Below, in pieces: positions 31,667 to 40,020 of a stretch of DNA of 53,687 nt; the stretch's first letter is position 1, and every line of letters begins with the position of its first letter. Source of the stretch: Verrucomicrobiota bacterium (lineage in GTDB: Bacteria > Verrucomicrobiota > Verrucomicrobiia > Opitutales > Opitutaceae); the NCBI GenBank assembly GCA_023433275.1, contig JAEZDN010000117.1:1-53687 (forward strand), written 5' to 3'. The notes under the pieces are model-generated. The model ran no database searches. It was not told where the DNA came from and worked only from the letters and a program-made list of their open reading frames with translations. Made by a program: the position numbers and the translations under genes.

Positions 31667-32887
31667 CTAGGCCCGGAAGAGGACGCTCTCGCGATTGAAC
31701 ATGTGAACGCAGAGCGCGATCGCGAGCGCCGCACACGCGGCGGTGGAGCCGAAGATCAGGGCGAGATAACCCCAATTCCAAACGCCCGAGAGCATCTCCT
31801 TGCAGGCGAGGGACACATTCATGATCGGGATGAGGGCCGTCTTCACGCTGAGTTCGATGCCCGGCAGCATCCCCATCATCGCGGGCATGAGCACCACGAT
31901 GATCAGGGGCGACACGTAGCTTTGGGCCTCCTTGTAACTCTTGGCCGCGAGGGAAATCGTGAGCAACAGCGCGGCGAACAACACCGCCACGGGCGCGATC
32001 ATGGCAAAGACGCCCACGATCCCGGCCGGATCAATGACCGGAACGAAGCCGCCACCCCCGCCGCCGCCGCCCGCCCCGCCCTTCCCGATGAAAAGCGATC
32101 CGGCCAACAGGATGCTGGTGGCCGTGGACGCCAGCGTGAGCACGACCGTGGCGATGGACGCGGTGATCACCATGAGGAACTTTCCCATCACGATGTTCAC
32201 CCGGTGAACCGGACTGCACAGCAGGGTTTCCATCGTCCCGCGTTCCTTCTCGCCCGCGGTCAAATCGATGGCCGGGTACATCGCGCCGGTGAAGCAAAGG
32301 ATGATGATGATGTAGGGCACCATTCCGCCAATGATGTTGCCGCCAACCTTGGCCGGCGGCGCGACGTTCTGCTGCCGGATGACAAAGGGCTGCACGAGGT
32401 CCGGCGGCAGTCCGCGCGCGGCGAGCCGGTTCTCCACCGTCTTCTCCCGCAGATTGCGGAAGAAACGTTCGACCTCGCCGACGCCCATGCCGGATTTCAT
32501 TTCCCCCTGATAATGATAAAGCATCACGGTCTTCCCTTCCCCGCCCGCCAGGCTGGCCTCGAATCCCTCGGGAATCTCCACGGCCACGCGCACCTGCTTC
32601 TCTGAAATCATCGTCCGGTAATCGGTGGCGGATTCGACGACCCTGAACTTGGGATCCGCCCGCAACGCCGCGACGACCCCCGGGGAGTCGGCGCCGCCGA
32701 GGATCACCAGCGACGTGGCCTCGGCCTGCGCCTGGCGGACCACCTTGGACATCACGAAGCCGGCGCCGAACATGATGGCCGGCATGAGGAAGGTGGGAAT
32801 GACGATCATCGAGATGATCGTGCGGCGGTCGCGCAGCGAATCCCTGAGCTCCTTCAGATAAACGGTGAGGATGTGGCTCCAGTTCAT
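31667..32887 (-). CDS. natB: NatB-type ABC transporter permease
   Basis: 406 residues. An N-terminal helix (about 23-45, IISMIVIPTFLMPAIMFGAGF) is followed by a large extracytoplasmic domain (about 50-215) and five or six helices to the end. A Gly-rich loop (GKGGAGGGGGGGGFVPV, about 275-290) is unusual but in frame. ABC-2/NatB permeases export sodium ions or small toxic compounds with NatA. Start at ATG 32887; the longer frame is a shadow of natA. It lies 10 bp after natA and is followed by the terminator. Confidence 0.88.
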   Translation of the reverse strand: MNWSHILTVYLKELRDSLRDRRTIISMIVIPTFLMPAIMFGAGFVMSKVVRQAQAEATSLVILGGADSPGVVAALRADPKFRVVESATDYRTMISEKQVRVAVEIPEGFEASLAGGEGKTVMLYHYQGEMKSGMGVGEVERFFRNLREKTVENRLAARGLPPDLVQPFVIRQQNVAPPAKVGGNIIGGMVPYIIIILCFTGAMYPAIDLTAGEKERGTMETLLCSPVHRVNIVMGKFLMVITASIATVVLTLASTATSILLAGSLFIGKGGAGGGGGGGGFVPVIDPAGIVGVFAMIAPVAVLFAALLLTISLAAKSYKEAQSYVSPLIIVVLMPAMMGMLPGIELSVKTALIPIMNVSLACKEMLSGVWNWGYLALIFGSTAACAALAIALCVHMFNRESVLFRA

Positions 32888-32897
32888 GCGGGACGGC

Positions 32898-33659
32898 TCA
32901 GGTCTTAAGGGCGGCGGCCAGCGCGGCTTCGCCGCCCACCGCCTTGATGAAGATCTCCTCCATGTCGCGCTCGGCAAAACGGGCCTGGAGCTCCGGCAGC
33001 GCACCCTCGGCCACGAGTCGTCCCCCGTGGATGATGCCGATGGTGTCGCACAACTTCTCGACCTCGCTCATCACGTGCGTGGAGTAAATCACGGTCTTGC
33101 CCCGGTCGCGGCACACGCGCACGAACTTGACGATGGCGCGCGCCGTCATGACATCGAGGCCGAGGGTGGGCTCGTCAAAGATCATCACGGCCGGGTCGTG
33201 AATGATCGTGCGGGCGATCGAGGTTTTCTGCTTCATGCCCGTGGAAAACTTTTCGCAACGCCGGTCCAGGAACTCGTGCATGTCGAGCTCCGCGGCCAAA
33301 ACGCCGATGCGCGCCTCGATGGCGGCCGGGGTCATGCCATTGAGGCGACCGAAATACGTGATCATCTCGCGCGCCGTGAGCCGGCCGTAGAGCGCGGTGC
33401 TGGCGGCCAGGAATCCGACATTGGCCCGGACCTTCTCCGGCGCGGTTGCGGCATCGTGGCCCGCGACGGTGCACGAGCCACCCGTGGGCTTCAACAACGT
33501 GGCCAGCATCCGCAGGGTCGTCGTCTTGCCCGCCCCATTTGCACCGAGCAATCCGTAGATCCGCCCCGGCTGGCAGGTGAAGGTCAGGTCGGAAGCGGCG
33601 GTGATCAGACCGCGCTTCTTGTCCTTGAAGGTCTTCGTGAGCTGACGGGCTTCAATCAT
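32898..33659 (-). CDS. natA: NatA-type ABC transporter ATP-binding protein
   Basis: 253 residues. Walker A GLLGANGAGKTTT (about 36-48), signature-region EKFSTGMKQKTSIARTI (about 140) and Walker B VMIFDEPTLGLD (about 160). It powers NatB. The start ATG 33659 begins MIEARQLTKTFKD, the usual opening. Lies 8 bp after the 54-residue membrane peptide gene, so it is in one operon with the LytS/LytTR pair upstream, which suggests the transporter is under that two-component system's control. Confidence 0.92.
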   Translation of the reverse strand: MIEARQLTKTFKDKKRGLITAASDLTFTCQPGRIYGLLGANGAGKTTTLRMLATLLKPTGGSCTVAGHDAATAPEKVRANVGFLAASTALYGRLTAREMITYFGRLNGMTPAAIEARIGVLAAELDMHEFLDRRCEKFSTGMKQKTSIARTIIHDPAVMIFDEPTLGLDVMTARAIVKFVRVCRDRGKTVIYSTHVMSEVEKLCDTIGIIHGGRLVAEGALPELQARFAERDMEEIFIKAVGGEAALAAALKT

Positions 33660-33667
33660 GGGATGAG

Positions 33668-33832
33668 TCAACAACGACGAGCCCCGACGGCCAGTGCCAG
33701 CCAGAGTCCGGCCGCGACGGCGATGCCCACGGCGGCGCCGTTGGACGCCGTCAGCGCCGCGCCCAGGCCGACGCACATCGCCGCGCGAACCGCGAGGGGC
33801 ATGGCAGGTTTGGATTCGTTTTTCTCCGTCAT
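33668..33832 (-). CDS. small membrane peptide in the NatAB operon
   Basis: 54 residues read from ATG 33832 (MTEKNESKPAMPLAVRAAMC). A polar N-terminus is followed by Ala/Gly-rich hydrophobic residues (about 12-50) that could make one or two short membrane helices, ending in ARRC. It sits 9 bp after the LytTR regulator and 8 bp before natA, so it fits the operon spacing exactly. No family recognised; a transporter accessory peptide is possible. It could also be a spacer, but an in-frame stop-to-start fit on both sides argues for a gene. Confidence 0.55.
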   Translation of the reverse strand: MTEKNESKPAMPLAVRAAMCVGLGAALTASNGAAVGIAVAAGLWLALAVGARRC

Positions 33833-33841
33833 GGGGAAAGG

Positions 33842-34570
33842 TCAGAGGCTCATGCGCTCGCGAAAATCCTGGGCCTGGCGGCGGGAGAGTTCAACCTTCA
33901 GGCCGCCCTTCAGCTTCACGAGCAGGCCGCCGCTGAACCAGGGCTCGATACCCTCGACCCAGGTGAGGTTGATCACCTGCTTGCGATTGGCGCGGAAGAA
34001 GTGACGCGCGTCGAGGCGCTCCTCCATCGCGGTGAGGGAGCGGAAAAGCTGCGGCTTCTGGTCGTCGAAATAGAGGCGCGTGTAGTTCCCCTCGGACTCG
34101 AGCAGCCGGATGTTCTTCACCGGAACGAACCAGCACCGGTCGCCCTCGCGCACGAAAACCTTGTCGTCGAGCGAGAGTCGCGTCGTGGGCATCGGCGCGG
34201 CGGAACCACCCGGCGCCGCTTCCCGCGTGCGCAGCCGTTCCAGCGCGGCCGTCAGGCGATGGGGATCGACGGGCTTGAGCAGGTAATCGAGTGCGTTGAA
34301 CTCAAACGCCTTCACGGCAAACTCGTCGTAGGCCGTGGTGAAGATCACGGCCGGCAGCGGCGGCTCGAGCCGCTCGAGCAGGCTGAAGCCGTCGGCGCCG
34401 GGCATCTGCACATCGAGGAAAATCAGCGCGGGCCTGAGGCTGGCCACTTTCTCCAGCGCGTCCTCGACGTCCACCGCTTCGCCGATGATCTCGATATCGG
34501 CGTGCGCCGCGAGCAGGCGGCGAAGCTCATTGCGCGCGAGGCGCTCATCGTCGATCAGGAGCGCTTTCAT
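33842..34570 (-). CDS. LytTR-type response regulator
   Basis: 242 residues. Receiver domain (1-120) with Asp7/Asp8 and phospho-acceptor Asp53 (LIFLDVQMPG) and Lys103-region ALDYLLKPVDPH. LytTR DNA-binding domain at about 135-240 (LLESEGNYTRLYF, HFFRANRKQVINLTWV, VELSRRQAQDFRERM). It overlaps the kinase stop by 4 bp (ATGA) and lies 9 bp before the membrane peptide and natAB. The probable target is the operon itself or cell-envelope genes. Confidence 0.92.
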   Translation of the reverse strand: MKALLIDDERLARNELRRLLAAHADIEIIGEAVDVEDALEKVASLRPALIFLDVQMPGADGFSLLERLEPPLPAVIFTTAYDEFAVKAFEFNALDYLLKPVDPHRLTAALERLRTREAAPGGSAAPMPTTRLSLDDKVFVREGDRCWFVPVKNIRLLESEGNYTRLYFDDQKPQLFRSLTAMEERLDARHFFRANRKQVINLTWVEGIEPWFSGGLLVKLKGGLKVELSRRQAQDFRERMSL

Positions 34571-35877
34571 CGGGTGGATCGGGCCGCGGCCGCTTCGCAC
34601 GGGATCAGCACGTGCGCCGTAACGCAACCCGCCGGCCCGGCCGTCAGGCTCAGGCGGGCGCGCTCACCGAAGAGCAGCTGCAAGCGCTCCGAGGCGTTGC
34701 GCAGGCCGACGCCCGTGGACGAGCCGGCCTTGGCGGCGGCTTCGCTCGAGGGGCTCGCCAGATCCCCCGGGTTGCTGACGCGAATGTGCAGGTCGCTCCC
34801 CTCCACGGCGGCGGAGATGACAATTTCGCCGCCCTCGCGTCGCGGGGAAATGCCATACTTCACGGCGTTCTCAACGAGGGTTTGGAGGAGCATGGGAGGG
34901 ACGGACAGCGGCCGCGCTTCATCGGTCACGGCCCACGTCACGCGCAGTCGTTCCTCGTGCCGGATGAGCTCGAGGGCCAGATAATCCTCCACTATTCGAA
35001 TTTCCTCCTCCAGCGGCACGAGCTCCTGCTGACCCGATTGCAGCGAATAACGCAGGAGATTGGCCAGGCGGGTCACCGACTCGCGGGCGCGCGGCGCGTC
35101 CTCGTCGATCAAGGCGCGCAGGCTGTTGAGGGAGTTGAAAAGGAAGTGCGGATTGACCTGGGATTTCAGCGCGCGGAGCTCGGCTTCCTTGGCGCTGGTG
35201 GCCAGCCGGAACTGCTCCATCTGCATGTGCCGTAGCCGCTCGAAGATGTGATAGACGAAATAGAGGCTGAACCAGCCGCAGAAGAGCAGGAAGCCGTTGA
35301 TGGTCGTGGCCACCATGCCCAGCTGAAGGCTGATCTGGCTCGAACCCCATGCCTCGCCCAGCACGCCGTAAACGTACCCATAGCCGATGGTCGTCCACGC
35401 CAGCGACATGAGGGCGGCCAGCCCCAGCACGCGCGGCAACAACGGCGCCCAGCCGAGCTGGAGCCAGCCCCAGCGCTTGATCAGGGGCCGCACATAGTGG
35501 GTCAGCAGGAGGCCCTGCAGGATGACCATGACGAGGATCGCCCGGTCGTGCAGCGGTGTTTCCGGCCGCTTGTCGACGGCGTTCGAATAGAAAAACTGCA
35601 GGGCCATCATGCCGCCCCAGCCCGCGGACTGGAAAAGCACGTACAGCCGGTTCTTGGCGCGCTCCAGCTTGGCCTCGGGGTCGACAGTCATCACCGCGGA
35701 GCGAACCACGTGCAGCCGGCCGGCCGCAAGACCGGCCGCAGGGGCAGGCGAGACGGCGGTGGCGTGGGCGGATTGCATGGCCTGAGCGTGCAGGTCGCGG
35801 CGCCAGTCGACACGGGGGATTGGACGAGCGGTCAGGTCGGACGACAAACGGCGCCAGGAAGCCTCGTGGCTCGTCAT
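34567..35877 (-). CDS. LytS/YehU-type sensor histidine kinase
   Basis: 436 residues from ATG 35877; a longer start at 35913 and internal ATGs exist, so the N-terminus is uncertain. Four membrane helices (about 78-215) precede a His kinase domain: phospho-acceptor His244 in QVNPHFLFNSLNSLRALID, then HATPase motifs (LVENAVKYGIS, and TGVGLRNASERLQLLFG). This is the LytS/YehU class rather than EnvZ type. It pairs with the LytTR regulator through the 4-bp overlap. Divergent from the PfkB kinase gene by 80 bp. Confidence 0.9.
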   Translation of the reverse strand: MTSHEASWRRLSSDLTARPIPRVDWRRDLHAQAMQSAHATAVSPAPAAGLAAGRLHVVRSAVMTVDPEAKLERAKNRLYVLFQSAGWGGMMALQFFYSNAVDKRPETPLHDRAILVMVILQGLLLTHYVRPLIKRWGWLQLGWAPLLPRVLGLAALMSLAWTTIGYGYVYGVLGEAWGSSQISLQLGMVATTINGFLLFCGWFSLYFVYHIFERLRHMQMEQFRLATSAKEAELRALKSQVNPHFLFNSLNSLRALIDEDAPRARESVTRLANLLRYSLQSGQQELVPLEEEIRIVEDYLALELIRHEERLRVTWAVTDEARPLSVPPMLLQTLVENAVKYGISPRREGGEIVISAAVEGSDLHIRVSNPGDLASPSSEAAAKAGSSTGVGLRNASERLQLLFGERARLSLTAGPAGCVTAHVLIPCEAAAARSTR

Positions 35878-35957
35878 AAAATGGCTCGAAGGAAAAACAC
35901 CTTTGCCCTTCATGCGCTGCCGCGCAGGCTGGCGCCTCTCGTCTTCCGATCCAGCGA

Positions 35958-36914
35958 ATGAAAGCCCGCGTCGTCATTGTCGGCAGCTATGTCCAGGATC
36001 TGGCTTTCTTCGTGCGCGATTTCCCTGGCCCCGGCGAATGCGTGTTGGCTGACCTGCGGCCGGGCTCCGGGGGCAAGGGCTTCAACCAGGCGGTCGCGGC
36101 CACGCGGGCGGGCGCCCCGACCTTGTTCGTCGGCGCAATCGGGCAGGACACCGCCGGAACCCACGCCCGCGAATTTGCCCGCCGGAATGGCGTGCACGCC
36201 CACTTCGTCCTGAAACGCAAGGCGCCCACCGGCACGGCGTCGATAGCCGTCAATCACGAGGGACAGAACCAGATCATGGTCGCCCTCGGTGCGAACCTCG
36301 CGCTGCACGCGCGCGACCTGCCAGCCCGGCCGCTCGCCGGGGCCGAGGTCGTGGTCGTCCAGGCTGAAAGCGACATGAAGACGTCCGCCCATGTGCTGCG
36401 GGCGGCGCGGCGAAACGGCGCGATCACGGTGTTCAACCCCGCGCCCATGCATGCGGGGGTGGACCTGGCGATTCTCCGGCACACGGAGGTGCTGCTCCCG
36501 AACGAATCGGAATTCGTCGCCCTGGTGAACCGCTTCCCCGGGAGCGGCCTGAAGGACTTCACAACCGATGCCTTGCATCGCCTCGCGCCCGACCGGCTGC
36601 ACACGCTCTGCCGCAGTTTTGGCGTGCCGGTCGTCGTCATCACCCTCGGGGCGCGGGGTTGTTTCATCTCCCAGCCCGATGTCTTTGCCCGCGTCCAGGC
36701 CCACGAGGTGGATCCCGTCGACACCACGGGCGCCGGCGATGCCTTCGTGGGCGGATTCGCCGCTGGGCTGGTGAAGTTCAACCGCAACGTTTTTGAGGCC
36801 GCGCATTTCGCCAATGCCGTGGCCGCCCTGGCCGTCACGCAGCACGGCACGGCCGACGCGATGCCGACGGCCCGGGAAATCTCCCGTTTTCTTCGCCGCC
36901 GAGACCATGGCTGA
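35958..36914 (+). CDS. PfkB-family carbohydrate kinase (ribokinase-like)
   Basis: 318 residues. Family motifs: GSGGKGFNQAVAAT (about 37-50, the first signature) and the second signature DTTGAGDAFVGGFAAG with catalytic Asp261. ATP-dependent phosphorylation of a sugar or nucleoside; ribose or a related pentose is the usual substrate of this subgroup but it is not shown here. It overlaps the next gene by 8 bp. Divergent from the LytS gene. Confidence 0.9.
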   Translation: MKARVVIVGSYVQDLAFFVRDFPGPGECVLADLRPGSGGKGFNQAVAATRAGAPTLFVGAIGQDTAGTHAREFARRNGVHAHFVLKRKAPTGTASIAVNHEGQNQIMVALGANLALHARDLPARPLAGAEVVVVQAESDMKTSAHVLRAARRNGAITVFNPAPMHAGVDLAILRHTEVLLPNESEFVALVNRFPGSGLKDFTTDALHRLAPDRLHTLCRSFGVPVVVITLGARGCFISQPDVFARVQAHEVDPVDTTGAGDAFVGGFAAGLVKFNRNVFEAAHFANAVAALAVTQHGTADAMPTAREISRFLRRRDHG

Positions 36915-37389
36915 GTTCAAGGCCAGGCTCTACAAGGTCGCGATGATCCACTGGGTCGACCTGCCCCGCCGCACGATCGACGCGCTCAAGCTGCCCCGCG
37001 CCGAGATCAAGGGGGGCGGCCTCGGCCTCAACGCCTGGCTCCGTTTCAACGGCGACCTCGACCGCGTGACGCTCCTTCCCGGCCGGCCGGGTTACTACAA
37101 GCTCGCCTTCAAGGCCGAGCTCCTCCGGGGCGCAGGGGCTCGCGCGGGCACGCTCGTCTCTTTCACGCTCGAGCCCGACGCGGCGTCCCGCGAGCCCGAG
37201 CCGCCGGCGGAACTCGCCCGCGCCTTCCAAAGCAGGCCGGAACTGCGGGAACGCTGGCTCAAACACAGCGTCGCGATCCGTCGCCAGATCGTGCGCTACA
37301 TCCTGGACGCGAAGACCGTCGAAACCCAAACGAAGCGCTGCTGGATCTTCATCGAGCGGCTGGCTGAAACCGGAAAACTTCAGGGCTGA
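36907..37389 (+). CDS. DUF1905/YdeI-type small protein
   Basis: 160 residues. The first half (about 5-95) is a strand-rich DUF1905-like domain with WVDLPRRTIDALKLPRAEIK and GYYKLAFKAELLRGAG, the second half (about 105-155) matches the YdeI/OmpD-associated helical pattern with RRQIVRYILDAKTVETQTKR. Function not settled; the family is small and cytoplasmic. Start at ATG 36907 overlaps the end of the kinase gene by 8 bp, suggesting coupling. Confidence 0.78.
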   Translation: MAEFKARLYKVAMIHWVDLPRRTIDALKLPRAEIKGGGLGLNAWLRFNGDLDRVTLLPGRPGYYKLAFKAELLRGAGARAGTLVSFTLEPDAASREPEPPAELARAFQSRPELRERWLKHSVAIRRQIVRYILDAKTVETQTKRCWIFIERLAETGKLQG

Positions 37390-37451
37390 CGTCTGAAAAT
37401 ATTTTCGTAACTAAACGGCGCTTTCCGGGTTTTCACGACCTTATCCACGCC

Positions 37452-37877
37452 ATGCCCCCCCCCGCCTCCCTCCTCCGCCTCGTTGTCATCCTGCCCATCG
37501 CGGGCGCCGCAGCTTCCGCTGCGCCGGTCGCCCCGCCCGACCCGGTTGTCGAACGCGGCCGCTACCTCACACACCAGGTCGCGGGCTGCATTGACTGCCA
37601 TTCTCCCCGCGACGAATTCGGCCGGTTTGTCGCCGAAAGGCACCTGACCGGCGCCGTGCTCGGATTCGCTCCGACCGTGCCCATGCCTTGGGCGCCGGCG
37701 GCTCCATCGCTCGTCGGTCTGGAAGGCTACACGACTGAACAGGGGGTTCGCTTCCTCATGACCGGTGAGCGCCCGAGTGGCGTGCCGCCGCGTCCGCCCA
37801 TGCCGGAGTACCGGCTGAATGAGGAAGACGCCAAGGCCGTCGTCGCGTACCTGAAGTCTCTCGCGCCAAAATCCTGA
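37452..37877 (+). CDS. small secreted c-type cytochrome
   Basis: 141 residues. Signal peptide (LLRLVVILPIAGAAASAA), then a class I-like cytochrome c with a single heme motif CIDCH (about 51-55) and a later Met (PPMPEYRLNEEDAKAVVAYLKSL, the usual Met ligand plus C-terminal helix). It carries electrons in the periplasm; partners unknown. Start at ATG 37452 gives the signal peptide. Its own operon, ending before a repeat-filled gap. Confidence 0.85.
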   Translation: MPPPASLLRLVVILPIAGAAASAAPVAPPDPVVERGRYLTHQVAGCIDCHSPRDEFGRFVAERHLTGAVLGFAPTVPMPWAPAAPSLVGLEGYTTEQGVRFLMTGERPSGVPPRPPMPEYRLNEEDAKAVVAYLKSLAPKS

Positions 37878-38182
37878 CGCGCTCAGCGCGCTGGCCAGGC
37901 AGCCTGAATGGGTGAAGCCGCCTAAGCCGGAACGATGCAGTTGGATGTAGGGGCGCGGCTTGACCGCGCCCTTTTCTCGCTGCGGTAACCGAGGGCGTGG
38001 ACGAGCCACGCCCCTGCAACGGAACCGTTCGACCGTGCACGCTGCGGAATCGAGCTGCAACTGCATGGTTCCGCCTGAGCGTGGCTTTTCTGTAGGGTCG
38101 TCGCTTGCGACGACCGCATGCACGTCGTCGAACCAAGGTCTCGCCCGACCCTGCGGGCGACCTTGGTTTTATTCAAACTGCC
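37878..38182. repeat. repeat-filled 305-bp gap with three hairpin elements
   Basis: Element 1: TGTAG at 37946-37950, stem GGGCGCGG (37951-37958) with CCGCGCCC (37964-37971), then TTTTC. Element 2: GGGCGTGG (37993-38000) with CCACGCCC (38006-38013), then CTGCA. Element 3: TGTAG at 38091-38095, stem GGTCGTCGC (38096-38104) with GCGACGACC (38107-38115), followed by an AACCAAGGTC...GACCTTGGTT stem (38131-38140 with 38159-38168) that ends in TTTTATT. No gene seen. Confidence 0.65.
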
Positions 38183-39967
38183 CTAGCTCGCCGGCTCCGC
38201 GCCCACCTCCAGTTCAACGGTGAAAGTTGAACCTTTGCCGGTCTCGCTGTGGACGGTCAGGTCGCCTCCCAGCAATTGCGCCAGGCCCCGGGAAATCGAC
38301 AGGCCCAACCCCGCGCCGCCAAAATTGCGCGCGACGGACGCGTCCGCCTGACGATAGGGCTCGAAGATGCGATTCAGCACCTCCGCGGGAATGCCCACGC
38401 CGGTGTCGCGCACGGAAAACGCCAGACGGCCTGCGCCGGTGGGTTCGGCGCGAAGCACGATCTCGCCTTCCCTCGTGAATTTCACGGCGTTCGACATGAG
38501 GTTCGAGAGGATTTGCCGCAGGCGAATCGGGTCGGTGCGCACCACGGTTGGCAGCGTCGGCGCCAGTTCGAGCCGCACCGCCACCCCGCGCGCCCGCGCC
38601 GAGGGGGTAAAGAGGGCGGTGATGTCGGACAGGAAATCGCCGAGCACCACCGGCACCTGTTCGAGTTCCATCTGGCCGGACACGATGCGCGAGTGATGGA
38701 GCACATTGTCCACGAGTTGCAGCAGGTTTTGCGCGGAGTGGGACAACAACTCCACGCCCGCCTTATGCTCGGCCGGCGAGGGATCGTGTTTCAACAGGTC
38801 AATGACTCCCACCAAGCCGTTGAGGGGCGTGCGGATTTCGTGGGCCAGAAACGCGAGGAACCGGGTCTTGGCCGCGTCCGCCGCCTCCGCCTCCTCCTTG
38901 GCGCGGCGCAACTGGCGATTGAGCCGCACGAGCGGCAGGGCCCAGCCCAGCGCGCCCACCAGGAGCACGAGCGACGCCGCGAGGGTCCAATAGATCCAGC
39001 GGAGGTTCGGCCGCGGGTTGGGATCATAGAGAAAACCGGTCAGGTCCATGTCCCGCGGCAGCATGTCGAATTCCGCATAGGTCTCCGCCATGTGTCGCCA
39101 GCGCCCGGGATTCATGTGTCCGACCTCGATCAGCCCGGGATGCATGAGGATGCTGGTCTGCTCCGCCTCGAATTTCAGATGCTCGCGGTTCATCTTGCGC
39201 GGATAATCCCGCAGCAACAGGTCGATGATCTCGTCCGGATGCTGGAGCGCGTATTCCCAGCCGCGCAGGCTGGCCGCGCGGAAGGCGCGGACGCGCTCCG
39301 GATGCGCCTTCAACTCGCGCTCGGTCGTGAACAGATTGTCGCCATAGAAGTCGATGCCGCCCGCGCGGGGGGTGAACTGCAGGAACGGCACGCCCCGCGA
39401 GCGGAGGTTGAAGGGCTCGTCGGTGCCGTAGGCGGACATGCCATCCACGCGCCCGGCGATGAAGTCCTCGATGTTCAAGGTGTGCGGCCGGATGCGCAGC
39501 CGGGCCGGATCCAGACCCTCGAATTTGAAATAGGCGAACAGTTCGGCCGATTCCGACGACAGCATCATCATCTCGCGATCGTGCAGGCCGTGGAGGTCGG
39601 TCACGCCGCTGGCCGCTCGCACCAGCAGCACCATGGGGGAATGTTGGAAGATGGCGGCGAGGACGACCACCGGCTCCCCGCGATGACGGAAGAGCAGCAG
39701 GTCGGAGTTGCCCACGCCGTATTCCGCGCGCCCGGCCAGCACCTCATGGGTCGGATCGCGTCCCGCCTCGGCCTCGAGAAGTTCCACGTCGAGACCGGCT
39801 TCACGGTAATAACCCTGTTGGATGGCCGCGTAATATCCGGCGAACTGGAACTGATGCGTCCATTTCAGCTGGAGTCGCACTTTCTCCAGTGGGGGTTCGG
39901 CGGCCGGCATATACCCCGCCAGGGAGCAGATCAGGACGAGGACAAGCCGCGGGATTCGTGCGAGCAT
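38183..39967 (-). CDS. sensor histidine kinase with NMT1/THI5-like binding-protein sensor
   Basis: 594 residues. Signal sequence (about 1-22), an NMT1/THI5-like periplasmic binding domain (about 25-310; LQLKWTHQFQFAGYYAAIQQ is the family's opening, and GNSDLLLFRHRGE and YGDNLFTTERELKAHPERV follow), one membrane helix (about 325-348), HisKA with His376 (FLAFLAHEIRTPLNG) and HATPase with Asn493. Binding proteins of this type carry pyrimidine- or thiamine-precursor-like or sulfonate-like ligands. Fused to a kinase, the ligand probably sets kinase activity directly. No response regulator is adjacent. The start is ATG 39967. Confidence 0.88.
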   Translation of the reverse strand: MLARIPRLVLVLICSLAGYMPAAEPPLEKVRLQLKWTHQFQFAGYYAAIQQGYYREAGLDVELLEAEAGRDPTHEVLAGRAEYGVGNSDLLLFRHRGEPVVVLAAIFQHSPMVLLVRAASGVTDLHGLHDREMMMLSSESAELFAYFKFEGLDPARLRIRPHTLNIEDFIAGRVDGMSAYGTDEPFNLRSRGVPFLQFTPRAGGIDFYGDNLFTTERELKAHPERVRAFRAASLRGWEYALQHPDEIIDLLLRDYPRKMNREHLKFEAEQTSILMHPGLIEVGHMNPGRWRHMAETYAEFDMLPRDMDLTGFLYDPNPRPNLRWIYWTLAASLVLLVGALGWALPLVRLNRQLRRAKEEAEAADAAKTRFLAFLAHEIRTPLNGLVGVIDLLKHDPSPAEHKAGVELLSHSAQNLLQLVDNVLHHSRIVSGQMELEQVPVVLGDFLSDITALFTPSARARGVAVRLELAPTLPTVVRTDPIRLRQILSNLMSNAVKFTREGEIVLRAEPTGAGRLAFSVRDTGVGIPAEVLNRIFEPYRQADASVARNFGGAGLGLSISRGLAQLLGGDLTVHSETGKGSTFTVELEVGAEPAS

Positions 39968-40020
39968 GGGAGCCCAAGCAGGAGAGGGAAGAATGTCCCG
40001 TCCGCAAGCCAAAGCCGGAT

